Assembly: GCF_001999965.1 (NCBI RefSeq)
Contig: NZ_CP019646.1
Coordinates: forward strand, 2,914,001 to 2,978,000
DNA from: Limihaloglobus sulfuriphilus
GTDB lineage: Bacteria > Planctomycetota > Phycisphaerae > Sedimentisphaerales > Sedimentisphaeraceae
Length of the DNA stretch: 64,000 nucleotides
Direction: 5' to 3'
This document shows, in pieces, positions 61,212 through 64,000 of the stretch. Below the pieces are notes generated by a model. The model worked only from the letters and a program-made list of their open reading frames with translations. It searched no databases and was not told where the DNA came from. Position numbers and translations under genes: made by a program. Position 1 is the first letter of the stretch, and each line of letters opens with the position of its first letter.

Positions 61212-63143
61212 ATGAAAGGTTTTTTTATTGTAACATTAATTTTGCTGGCGTCATTGTTTACGGCTGTATTTGCCGAGGATCCCGATTACGGCAGCACATG
61301 GGAAACCGCCGAGCTGATAACTCCAGACAGCACTTTGTATGTCGGTGTATTGGGAGAAGGTGACCAGGACTGGTTCTATTTCCCCCAGACCGGAAACAAC
61401 CGCTACCGCTTCACCATCACAAACCCCCAAAGCGGCTACAAGGTGATGAAGGTTTACCTGCTGGACGAATTCAACATTCTCAAGGAAATGGTATCCCTAA
61501 GCGCCTGGACAAACACCTTGCAATCCCAGCCGTTCTTTGAGTATGACTACGATGTTTATATTCAGGTTTACAACACAGCCGGAGATTACAGCATCCGGGC
61601 GGATTACCTGGGCAATACGCCGCCGGATATGTACATGAATTCGTGTGTTGACACGGCGGACGAGATTATCCCGACAACAGACCCGCTCAACCCGATAGCC
61701 CCCACCGTGGGAACGCTGGATCATCTCGACCCGGACGAATACGATACGGACTGGTTCTACTTCCAGACACAGCCGCTTCATAAGTACCGCATATACAAGA
61801 CTCATGCATCAAATTCTAACGTCTGGTTCAGGCTCTATTCGGATGCTTGCGGCCAGTTGAGCGGTAACACATCCGATTTTACCTTAATACCCTGGTACGG
61901 CGATGATTACCGGCTGCTGCTGGAAGGCGATGTCAACCGCTACGGAAATTATTACACGGTTGAGATCATCGACCTCGAAAGCTACACAGACGACCACGGC
62001 AACACCTATGATGCCGCAACGGCGTATGAGCCGGACGTTACCGGCGAGCTCTTCGCAAACATAGACTACGAGGCGAATCTGGGCAGCGACCTGGATTGGT
62101 TCACCTTTACACCGACGGCGAACACACTCTACCGCTTTACAAACAAGCACCTGGCAGGCGGGTATATAACGATGCGTGTCTATCAGGAAAACGAGTTCGG
62201 AGAACGTATTGAGCAGTGCTCCGTGAGCGCCTGGAACGAGGTAAGACAGCTGACAGCTTTCTTTGAATACGCCAGGCCGTGCTATGTTCGCTTTGAAGGT
62301 GTAGTCGATGAGTACAGCCTTACGATTGAGACCGTTGAGACCCTGACGGATTCATACTCCAATGACTGCGAGTTTGCTTCCGAGCTGCTTGTAGGCGAGC
62401 TTGTCGGCGGAACTCTGGTACACGACAGCCCTTACGATGTTGACTGGTTTGTATTCCAGACACAGCCGCTGCACAAGTACCGCATTTACAAGACTCACGC
62501 GTCAAATTCAAATGTCTGGTTCAGGGTATTTTCAGATGATTGCCAACAGCTCTCCGGGAATACAAGTGACTTTACGATTATCCCGTGGTACGGCGAAGAT
62601 ATTAAAGTGTATCTGGAAGGTGACGGCAACCGTCTGGGCAATTATTACACGATCGAAGTTACTGACCTTGAATCCTACACGGACGACTGGCCAAACACCT
62701 GGGACGCGGCGGCAGAGATGCCAAAGGACGGCACAGAAGTTGATGTGTTCTTTGAATACGACGCAAACATCGGTACAGATGAGGACTGGTTCACCTTCAT
62801 TGCCGGCCAGGACGGAGTGTATCACTTCATGCTCGGAAACCCCGAAGGCGGCTACGACACCATGCGCATTTACAGGGTAAACGAGATTCAGCAGCTGATA
62901 GAGGTAACAAACCAAAATGCCTGGAACCAGGTCAGGGAGTTTGATGTAACCCTTACAGCGGGAGTGCATTACATCAAGATGATGGGATCCGGCGGCTGCA
63001 CGATCAGCCTTGTCTCGCCCGAGCCCCGCTGCGGCGACCTCGACCACCCGTACCCAATGTCAGACGCAAACCGCGACTGCGTTGTTGACCTGCTCGATGT
63101 AGCAGTAATGGCAGCCGAATGGCTTACAGATACGAATCCGTAA
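61212..63143 (+). CDS. Secreted PPC-type repeat protein with dockerin-like tail, copy 2
   Basis: A 643-residue paralogue of the preceding gene, with the same architecture: signal peptide ending AVFAEDPD, five alternating modules (DQDWFYFPQTGNNRYRFT; DTDWFYFQTQPLHKYRIYKT) and the closing RCGDLDHPYPMSDANRDCVV tail. Two of its modules share nearly identical segments (FQTQPLHKYRIYKTHASNSN occurs twice), which points to recent duplication within the gene. Both copies have the same number of modules, so the gene pair arose by duplication of the whole gene. A strong terminator follows. Function is unknown; extracellular adhesion or carbohydrate-complex binding is possible. Confidence 0.8.
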   Translation: MKGFFIVTLILLASLFTAVFAEDPDYGSTWETAELITPDSTLYVGVLGEGDQDWFYFPQTGNNRYRFTITNPQSGYKVMKVYLLDEFNILKEMVSLSAWTNTLQSQPFFEYDYDVYIQVYNTAGDYSIRADYLGNTPPDMYMNSCVDTADEIIPTTDPLNPIAPTVGTLDHLDPDEYDTDWFYFQTQPLHKYRIYKTHASNSNVWFRLYSDACGQLSGNTSDFTLIPWYGDDYRLLLEGDVNRYGNYYTVEIIDLESYTDDHGNTYDAATAYEPDVTGELFANIDYEANLGSDLDWFTFTPTANTLYRFTNKHLAGGYITMRVYQENEFGERIEQCSVSAWNEVRQLTAFFEYARPCYVRFEGVVDEYSLTIETVETLTDSYSNDCEFASELLVGELVGGTLVHDSPYDVDWFVFQTQPLHKYRIYKTHASNSNVWFRVFSDDCQQLSGNTSDFTIIPWYGEDIKVYLEGDGNRLGNYYTIEVTDLESYTDDWPNTWDAAAEMPKDGTEVDVFFEYDANIGTDEDWFTFIAGQDGVYHFMLGNPEGGYDTMRIYRVNEIQQLIEVTNQNAWNQVREFDVTLTAGVHYIKMMGSGGCTISLVSPEPRCGDLDHPYPMSDANRDCVVDLLDVAVMAAEWLTDTNP

Positions 63144-63177
63144 ACACAAATAATCAGAAAAAGATGAGTTTTACACG

Positions 63178-63215
63178 CCGGGCATTGAGGATTTCCTTAA
63201 TGCCCGGTTTTTTTT
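63178..63215 (+). terminator. Intrinsic terminator after the PPC gene pair
   Basis: The stem CCGGGCATTGAGG / CCTTAATGCCCGG with a four-base loop is followed by eight T. One internal mismatch is a G-T pair. The remainder of 63216-63459 is AT-rich and should hold the promoter of the next gene, but no convincing -35/-10 pair was seen. Confidence 0.9.
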
Positions 63216-63459
63216 ACGTGAGATGCGAGTGGTGCAGCCGGCTTTGAGCCTGAGAAAAACATGATCGCATACCGTTCCATAACTTTTCAATTTCCTTCTT
63301 ATCTTTTAGCTTTAAACAGTATTTTATTTAGTTTTGTCTCCATCCGTGTTTATCCATGGTTTTATTTTTATTTACCTTGACGGCAGCCCCTTAATCTACT
63401 AAGGTAATACAGGGTATAAAACAATTGAATCAACTGCATTAAAAGTAAGGGCGTCTATT

Positions 63460-64000
63460 ATGTCTAAACAAACCAGTTTCTCAATTCTCTTCGCCGTATG
63501 TGTGCTTATCCTCGTACTCCCCTCAACCCTGCTCGCATTCGCCGGCGGCGACGGCAGCCCCGAAAACCCGTACCAGATTTCCACCCGGGCCGACCTCGAA
63601 GCGGTAAACAACGATCTGGCAGCGTGTTACATCCTGATAAACGATATTGACCTGGCGGGGACGGTTTATACCATGGCTGTTATAGCGTCTGATACTGTGA
63701 CTGGGAGTAATACCTTCGACGGTACGCCGTTTGCAGGTTCATTTGACGGCAATGGCCACATTATCAGCAATCTAACAGTTGACGGCTCATACTTCTGCGG
63801 GCTGTTCGGCGAGATTGGAGCAGCGGGTTCAGTTTACGCCCTTGGCCTGGAAAATGCCTCAGTTACTGCAAAATATTACTTCGCCGGCGGCCTGGCAGGC
63901 AGAAACAACGGCAGTGTGTCGAGCTGCTATTCAGCCGGCTCGATTACCGGAGGCCGTGAAGTTGGGGGTCTGGTGGGCAACAACTACGACGGCAGTGTGT
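63460..64000 (+). CDS. GLUG-repeat secreted protein, 3' end outside window
   Basis: The first 180 codons of a gene that runs off the window. A signal peptide (about 1-25, ending LLAFAGG) is followed by GSPENPYQISTRADLEAVNN, a typical start for GLUG-domain proteins, and repeats such as FAGSFDGNGHIISNL, YFCGLFGEI and FAGGLAGRNNGSVSSCYSAG, then VGGLVGNN. GLUG repeats form parallel beta-helices in surface and secreted proteins, including IgA1-protease-type adhesins. The ATG at 63460 is preceded by TAAGGG. Many planctomycete GLUG proteins end in a dockerin-like or PEP-CTERM tail, but that end is not visible. Confidence 0.85.
   Translation, partial: MSKQTSFSILFAVCVLILVLPSTLLAFAGGDGSPENPYQISTRADLEAVNNDLAACYILINDIDLAGTVYTMAVIASDTVTGSNTFDGTPFAGSFDGNGHIISNLTVDGSYFCGLFGEIGAAGSVYALGLENASVTAKYYFAGGLAGRNNGSVSSCYSAGSITGGREVGGLVGNNYDGSV

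Noticed and set aside
1-64000. tRNA, rRNA, riboswitch and CRISPR features
   Set aside because: No T-loop-like motifs in non-coding DNA, no regularly spaced direct repeats and no recognisable riboswitch cores were seen by eye; a covariance-model scan would be needed to exclude small RNAs.

Overview
The window looks like chromosomal DNA of an anaerobic planctomycete close to Phycisphaerae/Sedimentisphaerales. This is inferred from family content, not from a marker gene: secreted proteins ending in a dockerin-like CGDLDHPYP...DANRDC tail, a PEP-CTERM protein with an exosortase/exopolysaccharide operon, a GLUG-repeat protein, and an indolepyruvate:ferredoxin oxidoreductase (iorAB) with a phenylacetate-CoA ligase (paaK). 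No rRNA, tRNA or CRISPR array was recognised.

Layout. 1-2.1 kb: end of an envelope transport cluster (LolA-like protein, outer-membrane barrel). 2.1-12.5 kb: an ior-paaK aryl-acid module, all on the minus strand, broken up by accessory DNA. A 1.9-kb unit carrying one GmrSD-type (DUF262/DUF1524) gene sits exactly at the 3' end of paaK between 44-bp direct repeats, and the displaced native paaK tail is still readable on the far side. Between iorB and paaK lie a two-gene restriction-modification system, a DUF2442 ORF, a truncated REP-associated transposase and a HigBA/RelE-type toxin-antitoxin pair. 12.8-25.9 kb: mostly housekeeping and single genes (nitrilase, HtrA protease, PEP-CTERM lectin-like protein, MFS transporter, hydrolase, split ChrA, ValRS, amidase, galactokinase-like kinase), with a dispersed palindromic repeat around 15.6 and 18.2-18.4 kb.

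26-36.5 kb: one minus-strand operon for exopolysaccharide export and protein sorting (Wza-like, exosortase, EpsI-like, 1565-residue TPR protein, BY-kinase), with a visible promoter upstream and a terminator downstream. 36.6-40.7 kb: ruvX, a degenerate glucose-6-phosphate-isomerase-like gene, uvrD and a decayed small gene pair. 40.7-52.4 kb: a membrane operon of three SPFH proteins, a metal P-type ATPase, an ABC exporter and a 609-residue membrane protein. It is interrupted by a four-helix-bundle (S23-type) ORF flanked by 185-bp direct repeats. 52.7-58.9 kb: small membrane genes, a transporter, a CPBP protease, murA and a PHP phosphatase. 59.1-64 kb: two tandem secreted PPC-type/dockerin-like paralogues and the start of a GLUG protein.

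The most unusual signals are the integrase-less DUF262 unit at the end of paaK, the four-helix-bundle ORF inside a duplicated intergenic region, and the isomerase-like protein that has lost its catalytic segments.
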